From contig NZ_QOLD01000060.1 in assembly GCF_003333305.1 (NCBI RefSeq), forward strand, positions 1 to 51,241: 51,241 bases of DNA. Reading direction: 5' to 3'. Positions 35,430 to 44,688 of this stretch are shown here, in pieces; position 1 is the first letter of the stretch; every line of letters begins with the position of its first letter. This stretch comes from Candidatus Colwellia aromaticivorans (GTDB lineage: Bacteria > Pseudomonadota > Gammaproteobacteria > Enterobacterales > Alteromonadaceae). The notes beneath the pieces were generated by a model. It had not been told where the DNA came from. It did no database searches and saw only the letters and a list, made by a program, of their open reading frames with translations. The position numbers were made by a program, and so were the translations under genes.

Positions 35430-36635
35430 CTACCCAGGCCTTCCATCTTTTCTAGCACTCATTAACATTGGCGCATAGGTAATAACAAATATACCAAAAG
35501 CGAATAACCAAAATGTACCACTGATATCGATAAATAATGCTGTTTTTTCTGGTGAAATCCAAGGGCCAAAAGCGCGAATCAATCCAGCTAAAGTAATAAA
35601 TATATAAGCAGCCGTCATTGCTTTAGGTGGAGATAATGGACGTCCAGTATGGCCTAAAGAAACACGTGAAATCATCGCTAAAATTAATCCACCCATACCG
35701 CCCACGGTTAATAAATGCCACATATGGTTGCTGGGAACTTCAGGAATTAAGTAGCTAGCGCCTAAAATAATTAACCCATAAGCGATAAATTTAATCGCAA
35801 GATGGATAGACCATAGTAGAGGCACACCAAGGGTTATCCAAGGACGCCATCTTAACCAGCGCATGGTTTGAAATATGCCAGCAACAATTAAAATGATACC
35901 AAAAAATTGATGAGAAAAGCCAATGATAGGCTCCAGCATTAATGAAAACATAACGATGCCCAGGCTGCCATTAGTTGCCTTGTCTAACCAAGGTAATGGT
36001 ATTGCTTTGCTTGTTTTAGTGCCATTAGCCGTAAACATTGGCGTTACTCGACCCGCCATTACCGACATTAATAGCGTCACTAGCATCACTCCAGTATATC
36101 CGGCAAAGGCAACGTTAAACGTTTCTGGATAGTATATGGCTAAATGCATTTCTAAATTCGCAACTGTAAATAACAACAATATAGGGACAAAAAATAAATT
36201 ACGGTATTGTTTTATGGCGATAAGTGGCTTAGCTAATACATAAGCGACAGCGGGTAAAAAACTTAAGTCGATTATTGTTATTAGGGTGTCTGATAATATG
36301 TTTGGTATCAATAGCGCCATGCGCCCAGCGAACCAGAGGAAAAATAATACCAGTAAAGTAGTCCCTTGTGCGCCGCGTGCGCCTGTCCAGTTTTGTACCG
36401 CAGTAAGCAAAAATCCAGCAATAATGGCACCGCCAAACCCAAAAATCATTTCATGAATATGCCACCAATAACCACCACCTAATGGTAATAAATCAACTGC
36501 GCCTTTGTACATTAATAGCCAAAGGATAATAGCGACAATACTGAAAATTGCGCCGCTGAGAAAAAAGGGACGAAACCCTAGTCGTAATAAGGGGGTAATG
36601 TTTTGCTCTTTTTTTAAATCAGTAATTTGCATCAT
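35430..36635 (-). CDS. nnrS: NnrS family haem/copper membrane protein
   Basis: A 401-residue integral membrane protein with about 12 hydrophobic segments. NnrS landmarks are LLRLGFRPFFLSGA near residue 15, GGYWWHIHEMIFGFGGAIIAGFLLTAVQNWTG-type sequence (about 53-84, histidines as metal ligands), MAGRVTPMFTANG (about 215) and HLLTVGGMGGLILAMISR (about 310). NnrS lessens damage from nitric oxide and is usually made with NO or nitrate respiration genes, none of which is in the window. The start MMQITDLKK is chosen for its AAGAAG ribosome binding site. The longer frame reaching 36713 lacks one. Confidence 0.85.
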   Translation of the reverse strand: MMQITDLKKEQNITPLLRLGFRPFFLSGAIFSIVAIILWLLMYKGAVDLLPLGGGYWWHIHEMIFGFGGAIIAGFLLTAVQNWTGARGAQGTTLLVLFFLWFAGRMALLIPNILSDTLITIIDLSFLPAVAYVLAKPLIAIKQYRNLFFVPILLLFTVANLEMHLAIYYPETFNVAFAGYTGVMLVTLLMSVMAGRVTPMFTANGTKTSKAIPLPWLDKATNGSLGIVMFSLMLEPIIGFSHQFFGIILIVAGIFQTMRWLRWRPWITLGVPLLWSIHLAIKFIAYGLIILGASYLIPEVPSNHMWHLLTVGGMGGLILAMISRVSLGHTGRPLSPPKAMTAAYIFITLAGLIRAFGPWISPEKTALFIDISGTFWLFAFGIFVITYAPMLMSARKDGRPG

Positions 36636-37035
36636 TTGTATCTTCTTTTTACCTAAAAATATTAACTCGGCTATTGTAATGAATCCTTTGTCAATTTTCG
36701 CGAAGTAGATCAATAAATACTGACATTATATTTTTGTATACGATTTAATTTCCGGTATTCTCGATGGAGGTATGGATAAATGATTTTATTATTGGATAAT
36801 GCTACTGTTACTTTACTTTAAGATATGCACACTAATACCAATTACACTAACTAAGTGATCATTTTCAAATGGCTTAAATATCCAATAACATCGTTGCTTT
36901 CAATCCCAATAGCCAGCTATTACTCAATCAAGCGCCTTGTTCTTGAACATTTATTCTCATTGAATTTTGTAACCTTAATTAATGTAAATGGTATAACTCA
37001 TTGCTAAAACGAATGTTGAGTAGTAAGCCAAGTTT
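36636..37035. other. Divergent intergenic region with repeat B2
   Basis: The 400-bp gap holds the nnrS promoter region (left), repeat B2 (36833-36995) and the start of the small CPFC gene. No other gene is visible. Confidence 0.5.
36833..36995 (+). repeat. Family B repeat, copy B2 (about 160 bp)
   Basis: Same orientation as B1 and very similar to it: TTTTCAAATGGCTTAAATAT followed by CCAATA, ATCGTTGCTTTCAATC, and the CAATAGCCAGCTATT palindrome. Ends are TAATACCAATTAC and GGTATAA. Confidence 0.8.
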
Positions 37036-37176
37036 ATGAAAAAAGAGCCGTTAATTAATCAAATAAAACAGTGGTGGAGTACCGATTGCCCATTTTGTAA
37101 AAAGGCTAGATTGCTTTTACTTTGGCTTGTACTAATGTTAATAATAGATTATTTATGGTTTCATCTACTTTTTTAA
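37036..37176 (+). CDS. Small CxxC membrane protein upstream of iscX
   Basis: A 46-residue frame, MKKEPLINQIKQWWSTD then CPFCKKAR, then one strongly hydrophobic helix (about 26-46) ending in WFHLLF. The basic, soluble N-terminus with a CPFC motif followed by a single membrane helix suggests a redox or metal-binding membrane peptide. It ends 13 bp before iscX, so the two probably share an mRNA. No family is recognised and the ribosome binding site is weak. Confidence 0.55.
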   Translation: MKKEPLINQIKQWWSTDCPFCKKARLLLLWLVLMLIIDYLWFHLLF

Positions 37177-37189
37177 ATAGGACTATTGT

Positions 37190-37399
37190 ATGGCATCACT
37201 GGGTTTAACATGGCTTGATTCCTTAGAAATTGCGCTTGATTTGATAGAGCAACATCCTGATGTTGATCCATTAACTTTGCATTTTACAGAGCTCAGACAA
37301 TGGGTGCTTGAGCTTGAACGTTTCAATGATGATCCTCAACACTGTGGTGAGCGTGTGCTTGAGGCTATTCAATTAGCATGGATTAGCGAAATAGACTAA
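37190..37399 (+). CDS. iscX: Fe-S cluster assembly protein IscX
   Basis: A 69-residue acidic protein matching E. coli IscX (YfhJ): LTWLDSLEIALDLIEQHPDVDP, then LHFTELRQWVLELERFNDDPQ and a C-terminal ILEAI-type helix. IscX binds IscS and iron and tunes the speed of Fe-S cluster formation. In E. coli it ends the isc operon, but here no isc gene is nearby and it follows a 46-residue CPFC protein. AGGA lies eight bases before the ATG. Confidence 0.9.
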   Translation: MASLGLTWLDSLEIALDLIEQHPDVDPLTLHFTELRQWVLELERFNDDPQHCGERVLEAIQLAWISEID

Positions 37400-37431
37400 A
37401 GCTAACTCTTTGCTGCTTGGTAAATGTAATC

Positions 37432-37745
37432 TATACTCATGATACTTCAAAATGTCTGTTTCAGGACGCTTGAGCGACTCATGATCAAGGCGCTTGTTTT
37501 TATTAATGGTAGTTCAGGAGAATGTGCTCCTGCATTCTCTAATAAGCTACATCCATGTAGCGTCCTTAAAAAAAGGAGCAACGATGAGCGTGATTTGCTC
37601 ATACGTCCCCGTAGGGCGAGTTTAAAAGGCTTATATGCGACGTTATTGATTTCGACAAGGAAACAATCATTCTCTTTAATCAATGCCTTGCCTCTAAGCC
37701 TTTTAATTCTCGCTGAAACGAGTATTTCGAGGTAACATGAGTATA
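37432..37745 (-). repeat. Family A palindromic repeat, copy A3 (about 314 bp, inverted)
   Basis: The core runs on the minus strand (GGCAAGGCATTGATTAAAGA, GTCGAAATCAATAACGTCGC). Ends are TATACTCATGATACTTCAAA at the left and TATACTCATGTTACCTCGAA as reverse complement of the right. They match each other but not A1, A2 or A4. It contains the 55-bp nested insert at 37513-37567. Confidence 0.8.
37513..37567 (+). repeat. Nested 55-bp palindromic insert inside A3
   Basis: Differs from 255-309 at two positions. Here it lies in the opposite orientation relative to the family A core and at a different place within it. Confidence 0.6.
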
Positions 37746-37825
37746 TACTCCACCTATGCATTCATGCATCAATCAAATATATTTTGATTATTCTGGTAAT
37801 AATAAACAATAAAAGCAGCAATAAA

Positions 37826-39514
37826 ATGACTCAAAGCAAGCGCCCTCTCTATATACCCTATTCTGGTCCAACGTTATTAGAAACACCCCTATTAAACAAA
37901 GGCAGTGCTTTTGATGAAAATGAACGTGTTCGTTTTAACTTAACCGGATTATTGCCACCAAGATTTGAAACTATTGATGAGCAAATTGCACGGGCATATC
38001 GTCAGTACAGTTGTTTTAATAACAATATCAATAAACATATCTACCTAAGAGCCATTCACGACAATAACGAAACCTTATTTTTTAAACTCGTACAAGCACA
38101 CTTAGCCGAAATGATGCCAATTATTTATACGCCGACTGTTGGTGATGCCTGTGAACAATTCTCAGACATTTATCGCAGTTCACGCGGATTTTTTATTGCT
38201 TATGAAGATAGACATCAAATAGATGATATTTTACGTAATGCGACTAAAAACAAAATAAAAGTCATTGTAGTGACTGATGGCGAGCGTGTTTTAGGGCTGG
38301 GAGATCAGGGTATTGGTGGTATGGGAATTCCTATTGGAAAATTGTCTCTATACACTGCTTGTGGTGGTATTAGTCCCGCCTATACCCTACCATTCATGTT
38401 AGATGTTGGCACCAATAATCAAAAATTATTAGATGATCCTATGTACATGGGCGCCCGACATAAACGCATTGGACAAGCAGAGTATGATGAATTTCTTGAT
38501 TTATTTATCAATGCGGTAAAACGTCGTTGGCCTCAAGTTATGCTGCAATTTGAAGATTTTGCTCAACCAAATGCCATGCCGCTTTTAACAAAATATCGCA
38601 ATGAAATATGTTGCTTTAACGATGATATACAAGGAACTGCTGCTGTTACGGTTGGTACTTTGTTGGCGGCTAGTCGTAGTAAAGGCGTTAAATTATCACA
38701 ATTAAAAGTTGCCTTTGTTGGTGCGGGCTCTGCTGGTTGTGGTATCGCCGAGCAAATAATCACCCAAATGATGTCAGAAGGACTTGCGCCATTAGAAGCG
38801 CGTAGCCAAGTGTTTATGGTAGATCGTTTTGGATTATTAACCCAAGGGATGGAAGATTTAAGAGATTTTCAACAAAAACTAGTACAAAATAAACTCGCGT
38901 TAAAGTCGTGGGACATTAAAGGGAAATATGCATCACTTTTAGAGGTAATGCATGGGGCGAAACCGGACATCCTTATTGGGGTTTCAGGTCAAGCAGGGAT
39001 CTTTAGTGAAGACGTTATTAAGGCAATGAAACAGCATTGTACTACGCCTATTATACTTCCATTAAGTAATCCTTCAAGACAAGTTGAAGCGACGCCAAGC
39101 CAAGTCATTAATTGGACCGAAGGTAATGTGATTATTGCTACAGGTAGTCCATTTGAAGCCGTGGAATACCAAGGTAAAACGTTTCCTATTGCTCAATGTA
39201 ATAATAGTTATATTTTTCCCGGTATTGGTCTTGGTGTTATTTCCGCTAATATTAGTCGTATTACCGATAAAATGCTGCAAGTTTCCAGTGAAATGTTAGC
39301 GGCGGCTTCACCTTTAGCTAACAGTGGTAAAGGTGAATTATTACCTCCATTAACAGGCATAGCACAGCTGAGTAAAGAGATTGCTTTTGCTATTGCTAAA
39401 GTAGCTTATGAGCAAGGTTTCGCATTGGAGCTAACTGATGATGAGTTGCTAGAAAAAATAGAGGAAAACTTTTGGCAACCTGAATACCGTCAATATCGTA
39501 GAACGAGCTTGTAA
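37826..39514 (+). CDS. maeA: NAD-dependent malic enzyme
   Basis: A 562-residue malate dehydrogenase (oxaloacetate-decarboxylating), which turns malate into pyruvate with NAD reduction. Landmarks: [19 protein letters not shown] near the start, the catalytic Tyr in [52 protein letters not shown] with the metal-binding Asp pair, and the NAD site [14 protein letters not shown]. It ends YRQYRRTSL, much like E. coli MaeA (YRDYRRTSI). The ATG at MTQSKR is chosen over one 14 codons upstream. A long hairpin follows the gene. Confidence 0.95.
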   Translation: MTQSKRPLYIPYSGPTLLETPLLNKGSAFDENERVRFNLTGLLPPRFETIDEQIARAYRQYSCFNNNINKHIYLRAIHDNNETLFFKLVQAHLAEMMPIIYTPTVGDACEQFSDIYRSSRGFFIAYEDRHQIDDILRNATKNKIKVIVVTDGERVLGLGDQGIGGMGIPIGKLSLYTACGGISPAYTLPFMLDVGTNNQKLLDDPMYMGARHKRIGQAEYDEFLDLFINAVKRRWPQVMLQFEDFAQPNAMPLLTKYRNEICCFNDDIQGTAAVTVGTLLAASRSKGVKLSQLKVAFVGAGSAGCGIAEQIITQMMSEGLAPLEARSQVFMVDRFGLLTQGMEDLRDFQQKLVQNKLALKSWDIKGKYASLLEVMHGAKPDILIGVSGQAGIFSEDVIKAMKQHCTTPIILPLSNPSRQVEATPSQVINWTEGNVIIATGSPFEAVEYQGKTFPIAQCNNSYIFPGIGLGVISANISRITDKMLQVSSEMLAAASPLANSGKGELLPPLTGIAQLSKEIAFAIAKVAYEQGFALELTDDELLEKIEENFWQPEYRQYRRTSL

Positions 39515-39528
39515 TGGGTGTATATCGT

Positions 39529-39578
39529 TTACTAAGTAAACCCAGCTCTGCTTAAGCGGAGTTAGGGTTACTTAGTAA
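39529..39578 (+). terminator. Long hairpin after maeA
   Basis: TTACTAAGTAAACCCAGCTC pairs with the region ending GGGTTACTTAGTAA over about 20 bases with a few mismatches and a small loop near 39553. It starts 15 bp after the maeA stop. No T-tract follows, so it may protect the mRNA end or need Rho. Confidence 0.5.
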
Positions 39579-39968
39579 TCGATAGAAATAAAAGTAAAGA
39601 GCTTATTTTCAAAGTAATAATAATGTTATCTTTACTGAGATGATTAACTATTGGTTTAGGTCGCTTAATTTGAAAGTAGGGCATCAACCCAACACGCTGC
39701 ATATATGGTAGATTTAGGATCTGGCATAGCTAACGTAATCGCAATAATACCTGGCCCCTCACTTAATTGAATTTTTCAGTTGCTCCATGCGCACACTTAA
39801 TAAATTGTATTAATGTTCCTCAGTTGTATCAATTTTAACTCGCAGTGAATCATGAAATATTTATCATTTTATGGCTACGACTAAAGTAGAGTAAAAACAA
39901 GAAAGATTTTATGTGAAGTTTAAATAATTATTCAACGGTTTATATTAGGTGTTTACTATTATTTCGTT

Positions 39969-39974
39969 TATAAT
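39969..39974 (+). promoter_or_regulatory. Candidate -10 box of ndk
   Basis: TATAAT followed by CGCGCC, 84 bp before the ndk ATG. The -35 is poorly conserved. Confidence 0.35.
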
Positions 39975-40058
39975 CGCGCCAAAATTTGTAGATGCTAGCT
40001 TGTTGATTTGGTATTTACTTAATTAGACTAAAATTTAAATTTATTAAAAGGGCTTATC

Positions 40059-40490
40059 ATGGCTATCGAACGTACTTTTTCTATCGTAAAACCAGACGCA
40101 GTTGCTAAAAACTTCATCGGTCAAATCTACAACCGTTTTGAAACTGCAGGTCTTAAAATTGTTGCTTCTAAAATGTTACATTTAAGCCAAGAAAAAGCTG
40201 AAGGCTTCTACGCTGAACATAGCGAGCGTCCTTTCTTTGGTGCTTTAGTTGAATTTATGACTTCTGGTCCAGTAATGGTACAAGTATTAGAAGGCGAAAA
40301 CGCTGTTCTTAAAAACCGTGAAATCATGGGCGCTACTAACCCAGCTGAAGCACTTGCTGGTACTATCCGTGCTGATCTTGCTGATAGCATTGACGAAAAT
40401 GCGGCTCATGGCTCTGATGCTTTAGAGTCAGCTGCACGTGAAATTGCTTATTTCTTCTCTGATGAAGAAATCTGTAGCCGCACACGCTAA
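40059..40490 (+). CDS. ndk: Nucleoside diphosphate kinase
   Basis: The 143-residue enzyme that balances NTP and dNTP pools by passing phosphate from one nucleotide to another. The phosphorylated histidine is H117 in NAAHGSDA, the N-terminal [13 protein letters not shown] and the [16 protein letters not shown] block are typical, and the protein is full length. AAGGG precedes the ATG. Codon use (many GCT, GGT, CGT, AAC, TTC) looks optimised for high expression compared with neighbours. A strong terminator follows. Confidence 0.97.
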   Translation: MAIERTFSIVKPDAVAKNFIGQIYNRFETAGLKIVASKMLHLSQEKAEGFYAEHSERPFFGALVEFMTSGPVMVQVLEGENAVLKNREIMGATNPAEALAGTIRADLADSIDENAAHGSDALESAAREIAYFFSDEEICSRTR

Positions 40491-40543
40491 TTTGTCGAGC
40501 GTAATTTATTGCGCTACATGGTCAGAATTAACCCTGGCCTAAC

Positions 40544-40580
40544 AAAAGGATTTTACTGAGCAATCAGTAAAATCCTTTTT
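40544..40580 (+). terminator. Rho-independent terminator after ndk
   Basis: A perfect stem AAGGATTTTACTGA / TCAGTAAAATCCTT with a GCAA loop, flanked by A residues on the left and a T-run on the right. It can act on both strands and cleanly ends ndk. Confidence 0.9.
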
Positions 40581-40641
40581 GTATTTTATGCTTGAGCTTA
40601 AAATTGCGAAATTCGCTTGAAAAGCGTACAATTCGCGACCT

Positions 40642-40680
40642 TATACCAAATGAAATAATGAATGAGTCAATTGGTATTAT
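40642..40680 (+). repeat. Short palindrome D2 upstream of rlmN
   Basis: The first 31 bases equal the left end of A4 (26841-26871). They are then joined directly to TGGTATTA, the A4 right end. It is thus an A4-like element with its whole interior missing. It sits 35 bp before the rlmN start. Confidence 0.7.
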
Positions 40681-40714
40681 TTATTTTTCCCTATCAGTTT
40701 TGAGTACTTGTTGT

Positions 40715-41899
40715 ATGAGCGACCCAATCGTCACAGAAAATGTCAAAGAAGTTGCTAAAGAAAGCAGCAAAATTAATCTATTAAATTTTGATCATCAAGG
40801 ATTGCGAGAGTATTTTGCTTCTATTGGTGAAAAGCCTTTTAGAGCTGATCAAATTATGAAATGGATCTATCACTTTGGTTATAGTGATTTTGAGCAAATG
40901 ACTAATATAAATAGAAAACTGAGGGAAAAATTACAACGTAATTGTGAAATTAAAGCACCAGAAATTTCTGAAAAGCAAGTGTCGAAAGATGGTACTATTA
41001 AATATGCTTTGGTATTGGAGGGTGGTCAAGAAGTTGAAACTGTCTGGATCCCTGAAAATGATCGCGCTACATTATGTGTATCATCACAAGTGGGTTGCGC
41101 GCTTGAATGTACTTTTTGTGCAACTGCTCAGCAAGGCTTTAATCGTAATTTATCCATGTCAGAAATTATTGGTCAAGTATGGCGAGTGGCTAATGACATT
41201 GGTGCTACCCGCATTACTGGCAAAAGGCCCATTACCAACATCGTTATGATGGGTATGGGCGAGCCGTTACTTAATATGAAAAACCTTATTCCAGCCCTTG
41301 ATACCATGTTAAATGATTTGGGTTATGGTTTATCAAAGCGCCGAGTTACGGTAAGTACTTCGGGTGTTGTACCTGCACTTGATATGTTAAAAGCTAAAAT
41401 TGATTGTGCCTTAGCTATCTCAATTCATGCCCCTGACAATAAGTTACGTGATGAGTTAGTACCTATTAACAAAAAATACCCATTAGAAGAATTTATCTCC
41501 GCGGCAGGTCGTTATATTGATGGCTCTAAAGCGAATAAGCAGGCGACAATCGAATATGTGATGTTAGATCGCGTTAATGACTCAACGGATCAAGCGCATG
41601 CGTTAGCGCATGTATTAAAAGGTTTACCCAGTAAAATTAATTTGATCCCTTTTAACCCTTATCCGGGCTCTCCTTATAAACGACCAAGCAATTCTCGTAT
41701 AGATCGTTTTGATAAGGTTTTACAAAGCTATGGCTTAACCGTTATTACACGTAGGCCGCGTGGCGAAGATATTGATGCCGCCTGTGGCCAGTTAGCGGGT
41801 GATGTAATCGATCGTACTAAACGTACCCAAACACAAAAAAACGCGCAAACTGAAAAAAAACAGGTGAAAGCTGGAGATATTTCGGTAAAGATAGTCTGA
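40715..41899 (+). CDS. rlmN: Dual-specificity 23S rRNA/tRNA (adenine-C2) methyltransferase RlmN
   Basis: A 394-residue radical-SAM enzyme that methylates A2503 of 23S rRNA and A37 of some tRNAs. The iron-sulfur cysteines are C128, C132 and C135 (CALECTFC), and the methyl-carrying C-terminal cysteine is C357 (AACGQL). It aligns throughout with E. coli RlmN. The ATG at MSDPIV matches the E. coli start MSEQLV, and a longer frame to 40592 runs through repeat D2. The Gln/Lys-rich tail of about 20 residues is longer than usual. The start has only a weak ribosome binding site. Confidence 0.95.
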   Translation: MSDPIVTENVKEVAKESSKINLLNFDHQGLREYFASIGEKPFRADQIMKWIYHFGYSDFEQMTNINRKLREKLQRNCEIKAPEISEKQVSKDGTIKYALVLEGGQEVETVWIPENDRATLCVSSQVGCALECTFCATAQQGFNRNLSMSEIIGQVWRVANDIGATRITGKRPITNIVMMGMGEPLLNMKNLIPALDTMLNDLGYGLSKRRVTVSTSGVVPALDMLKAKIDCALAISIHAPDNKLRDELVPINKKYPLEEFISAAGRYIDGSKANKQATIEYVMLDRVNDSTDQAHALAHVLKGLPSKINLIPFNPYPGSPYKRPSNSRIDRFDKVLQSYGLTVITRRPRGEDIDAACGQLAGDVIDRTKRTQTQKNAQTEKKQVKAGDISVKIV

Positions 41900-41965
41900 T
41901 CACGTTATTATCTTAAAATTCAGCATAATAGTATTTACCATGGTTGGTACATTAGGGATAAACCT

Positions 41966-43693
41966 TTGACTAAAAAACGAATTTCATCACTCATTGTTGC
42001 GTTATTATCGGTTGCATTATCAGCCTGTGTTACGCAAGAGTTTGAAAATGATGAAACACCTGTGGTGAAAAATCAAGCCAATAGAGATGATATGGCGGCA
42101 ACGCGTATTTCACTCGGTTTAGGTTATTTGAGAATGGGTAATATGGCGCAAGCCAAACAAAATTTAGAAAAAGCGAAAAAATTCGCTCCCCAAATGGTGC
42201 AAGTATACACAGCGTTTGCTCATTATTATGAAACTGTTGGTGAACATGAATTAACTTTAGCGTCATTTGAGGAAGCACTGTCGCTAAGAAGTGATGATGC
42301 TGATACCTTAAATAACTATGGCGTTTACTTGTGTCGTCAAGATCAAACTGAGGCGGCAGAAAAGCAGTTGTTAAAAGCTATTGCTGTACCGAGTTATATA
42401 TTGGTAAGTAAAAGTTATGAAAATTTATCATCTTGTTTTTTACAAAAAGATAATTTTGTAAAAGCAGAGATGTATTTACATAAAGCGGTTATGCATAGCC
42501 CCGGAAATTCATCTATTTTATTTCAAATGGTACGTTTACAATACGCTATGGGTGAATATACCGAAGCTAAAACATATCAACAGCGTTTTGAAAAAGTTAC
42601 CCGGCGTTTTACTTCACAGTCTTTGGCTTTAGCTTATAAAGTCTATTGGAAATTAGGACAGCGTCGTACCGCTAAAAATTATGGCGGGATGTTAGTGAAA
42701 ATGTACCCACAATCCTGGGAATCACAGCAATACTTATTGAATGAACTTGAATTAATTGAGGCTGATAACCTAGCTAAAAGATATAAATTAGCTCAAATTA
42801 GTGAAACGTCCACTAAATCAAAAAAACGCGTAGTGAAACTATCACCTAAAAAAGCGTTATCCGGCAATACAGCGAATAGCTCTGGTTTAGTGGAACCGGA
42901 AGTATCACATCAAAAAGTTATTCAAGCAGCGACAGTACCATTAACGACAACAAGCAATACAGTGGCTCCTTCATCTACAGCGACTTCGATGGCAATCAAT
43001 GCTGCTTTGACAATGGGAAGTGTTGGAATTGTTACCCCAGTCTCTGAACAAGAACAGGCGATAGTTAGCAAAATTCCACTTAGCACGAGTGATCAAGATA
43101 AACGCGTTGTTGTTCTAGCTACCCCTAAAACTGACGAAAATAAGATAACAAAAATACTAACTACTGATAATGAAACTAATGCGGTAGCCGATAATAGCTT
43201 GATTACTGACACTAAAGCCGATGAGGTAGTGTTAACTGAAGCAGAGGTGCCGCTTGAAGATCGAGAGATATTTCACATAGCTAAAAAACCTGCTCTTATT
43301 GTAGAAGATGCGCCTAAAGTAGAAGATGCGCCTAAAGTAGAAGATGCGCCTAAAGTAGAAGATGCGTCTAAAGTAGAAGATGCGCCTAAAGTAGAAGATG
43401 CGCCTAAAGTAGAAGATGTGCCTAAAGTAGAAGATGCGCCTAAAGTAGAAGATGCGCCTAAAGTAGAGGAGTCATTAACTATTGACTCAACAGAAATCCA
43501 ACAAAGTGATAGTGTTAGTAATAAAACTTCAGATATTCATGTGGTAAGTTCTGGGGATACTTTGTATGGTATCTCGATCAAATATAATATTAAGATTAAG
43601 GCGTTACGTCGTTGGAATAACCTTTCTGGTAATAAAAAAATTCATATTAATGATAAATTAAGCTTAATAGATCCTAAGACGGTGACTGAATAA
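41966..43693 (+). CDS. pilF: Type IV pilus lipoprotein PilF/PilW with C-terminal LysM domain
   Basis: A 575-residue outer-membrane lipoprotein. A signal peptide ends in the lipobox LSAC (C21). TPR repeats fill about 45-260 and match PilF/PilW, which helps assemble the PilQ secretin. The family is normally about 250 residues. Here the protein continues with a Thr/Ser/Ala-rich linker, a repeat of VEDAPK (446-499, nine copies) and a LysM domain (about 525-570: HVVSSGDTLYGISIKYNI) that binds peptidoglycan. The start is TTG, backed by AGGG nine bases upstream and needed for the signal peptide. rodZ follows with no gap, giving the conserved rlmN-pilF-rodZ-ispG order. Confidence 0.9.
   Translation: MTKKRISSLIVALLSVALSACVTQEFENDETPVVKNQANRDDMAATRISLGLGYLRMGNMAQAKQNLEKAKKFAPQMVQVYTAFAHYYETVGEHELTLASFEEALSLRSDDADTLNNYGVYLCRQDQTEAAEKQLLKAIAVPSYILVSKSYENLSSCFLQKDNFVKAEMYLHKAVMHSPGNSSILFQMVRLQYAMGEYTEAKTYQQRFEKVTRRFTSQSLALAYKVYWKLGQRRTAKNYGGMLVKMYPQSWESQQYLLNELELIEADNLAKRYKLAQISETSTKSKKRVVKLSPKKALSGNTANSSGLVEPEVSHQKVIQAATVPLTTTSNTVAPSSTATSMAINAALTMGSVGIVTPVSEQEQAIVSKIPLSTSDQDKRVVVLATPKTDENKITKILTTDNETNAVADNSLITDTKADEVVLTEAEVPLEDREIFHIAKKPALIVEDAPKVEDAPKVEDAPKVEDASKVEDAPKVEDAPKVEDVPKVEDAPKVEDAPKVEESLTIDSTEIQQSDSVSNKTSDIHVVSSGDTLYGISIKYNIKIKALRRWNNLSGNKKIHINDKLSLIDPKTVTE
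43301..43462 (+). repeat. 18-bp tandem repeat inside pilF (9 copies)
   Basis: Nine in-frame copies of GTAGAAGATGCGCCTAAA, with single-base variants in copies 4 (Ser) and 7 (Val). They encode (VEDAPK)9, an acidic/basic Pro-containing spacer. The near identity implies recent expansion, and copy number is likely to vary between strains. Confidence 0.95.
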
Positions 43694-44656
43694 ATGAATA
43701 AAGAAGCTTTAACTGTCGCAAGTACCAAGCAAGTGGATGAGCTTTGTGAGGATATAGAAGTCGTTGGTCCTGGTTTAATGCTGAGCGAAGCACGAAAAAA
43801 ATTATCATTAAGTGTAGAAGATGTCAGTGAAAAATTAAACTTCAAAAGAAACGTAGTCAATAATATAGAACAAGATATTTTTGACCAATCGTTGCCAGCA
43901 ACCTTTAATCGTGGCTATTTACGCAATTATGCTAAATTAGTGGCAGTTGATATTGATGAAGTACTTAGCGCATATGACATGCTTGGTATTGCTGAAATAC
44001 AACGTAGCGAAATGCAAAGTTTTTCTAATTTAACAGTAAAGCAAGCTGAGCATAGCCGTTTAATGTGGTTTAGTTATTTAATTGCCGCTCTTTTAGTTGG
44101 TTTGATGGTGTTATGGTGGCTACAAGAGTCAAAATTGTCAGTTAATTTATTTGATAAGCCAAAGCAAGAACAACAAATCAGTGATAATGTTAGTGATATA
44201 GCGGATGTTAATGTAGCCAAAAAGAGTGTTGAAGCGCCTGAGTCACCTAAGGCGGAAGCAACTGAATTGGATGACATAACAAAGGCTACAAGTAGCGTAC
44301 AAAAAGATTTGAAACCAGCGATTTCTGAGCAAAATCTAGATGCAGTACTTGAAAATCAGATTGAAACTAAAGCCAAAGCCAAAGCTAAAACTGAACTAGT
44401 ACCTGAGATCAGCACGGTGGTGTTTACTTTTTCAGGTGATTGTTGGGTTAATATTTATGATGCCACAGGTGAGAGAATTGCGTGGGGCGTTAAAAAATCA
44501 GGTTACGTTATGACTATTTCTGGTAAAGCACCGTTAAAGGTAACATTAGGTAAACCGGAATTAGCCGCGATTGCTTTTAATGGTAAGCAAGTTGATATGT
44601 CGTCTTTTAGTGTCGGTAATATTACCAAGTTTACGTTGCCGTTAAGCTCTCAGTAA
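43694..44656 (+). CDS. rodZ: Cytoskeleton protein RodZ
   Basis: A 320-residue inner-membrane protein that links MreB to the cell wall machinery and keeps rod shape. An HTH_25-type helix-turn-helix domain (about 28-95, LSEARKKLSLSVEDVSEKLN), a basic juxtamembrane stretch, one transmembrane helix (about 124-144) and a periplasmic beta domain (about 240-320, VFTFSGDCWVNIYDATG..RIAWG) are in the normal order, with a Lys/Glu/Ala linker between. The ATG follows the pilF stop directly. Confidence 0.93.
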   Translation: MNKEALTVASTKQVDELCEDIEVVGPGLMLSEARKKLSLSVEDVSEKLNFKRNVVNNIEQDIFDQSLPATFNRGYLRNYAKLVAVDIDEVLSAYDMLGIAEIQRSEMQSFSNLTVKQAEHSRLMWFSYLIAALLVGLMVLWWLQESKLSVNLFDKPKQEQQISDNVSDIADVNVAKKSVEAPESPKAEATELDDITKATSSVQKDLKPAISEQNLDAVLENQIETKAKAKAKTELVPEISTVVFTFSGDCWVNIYDATGERIAWGVKKSGYVMTISGKAPLKVTLGKPELAAIAFNGKQVDMSSFSVGNITKFTLPLSSQ

Positions 44657-44688
44657 ATACCCTATTTAGAGTTACAAAAGAATAAATT

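Larger units (their letters stand above)
37400..37825. other. Intergenic region with repeat A3
   Basis: The 426-bp gap is mostly repeat A3. The remainder, 37746-37825, leads into maeA and shows no further gene. Open frames on both strands across A3 are products of the repeat. Confidence 0.5.
39515..40058. other. Intergenic region between maeA and ndk
   Basis: A 544-bp gap. It holds the maeA hairpin (39529-39578) and the ndk promoter region. A minus-strand open stretch of 36 codons (39665-39775) looks protein-like but has no start. Nothing else is supported. Confidence 0.4.

Noticed and set aside
36690..36720. FNR/NNR-type site upstream of nnrS
   Set aside because: Only one half-site (TTGAT on the minus strand) is present. 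The other half does not match ATCAA.
39665..39775. Minus-strand open stretch of 36 codons ending MPDPKSTIYAACWVDALLSN
   Set aside because: The residues look protein-like, but there is no start codon at a useful place, a stop lies just upstream, and I cannot match it to any family. It could be a gene remnant, but the support is too thin.
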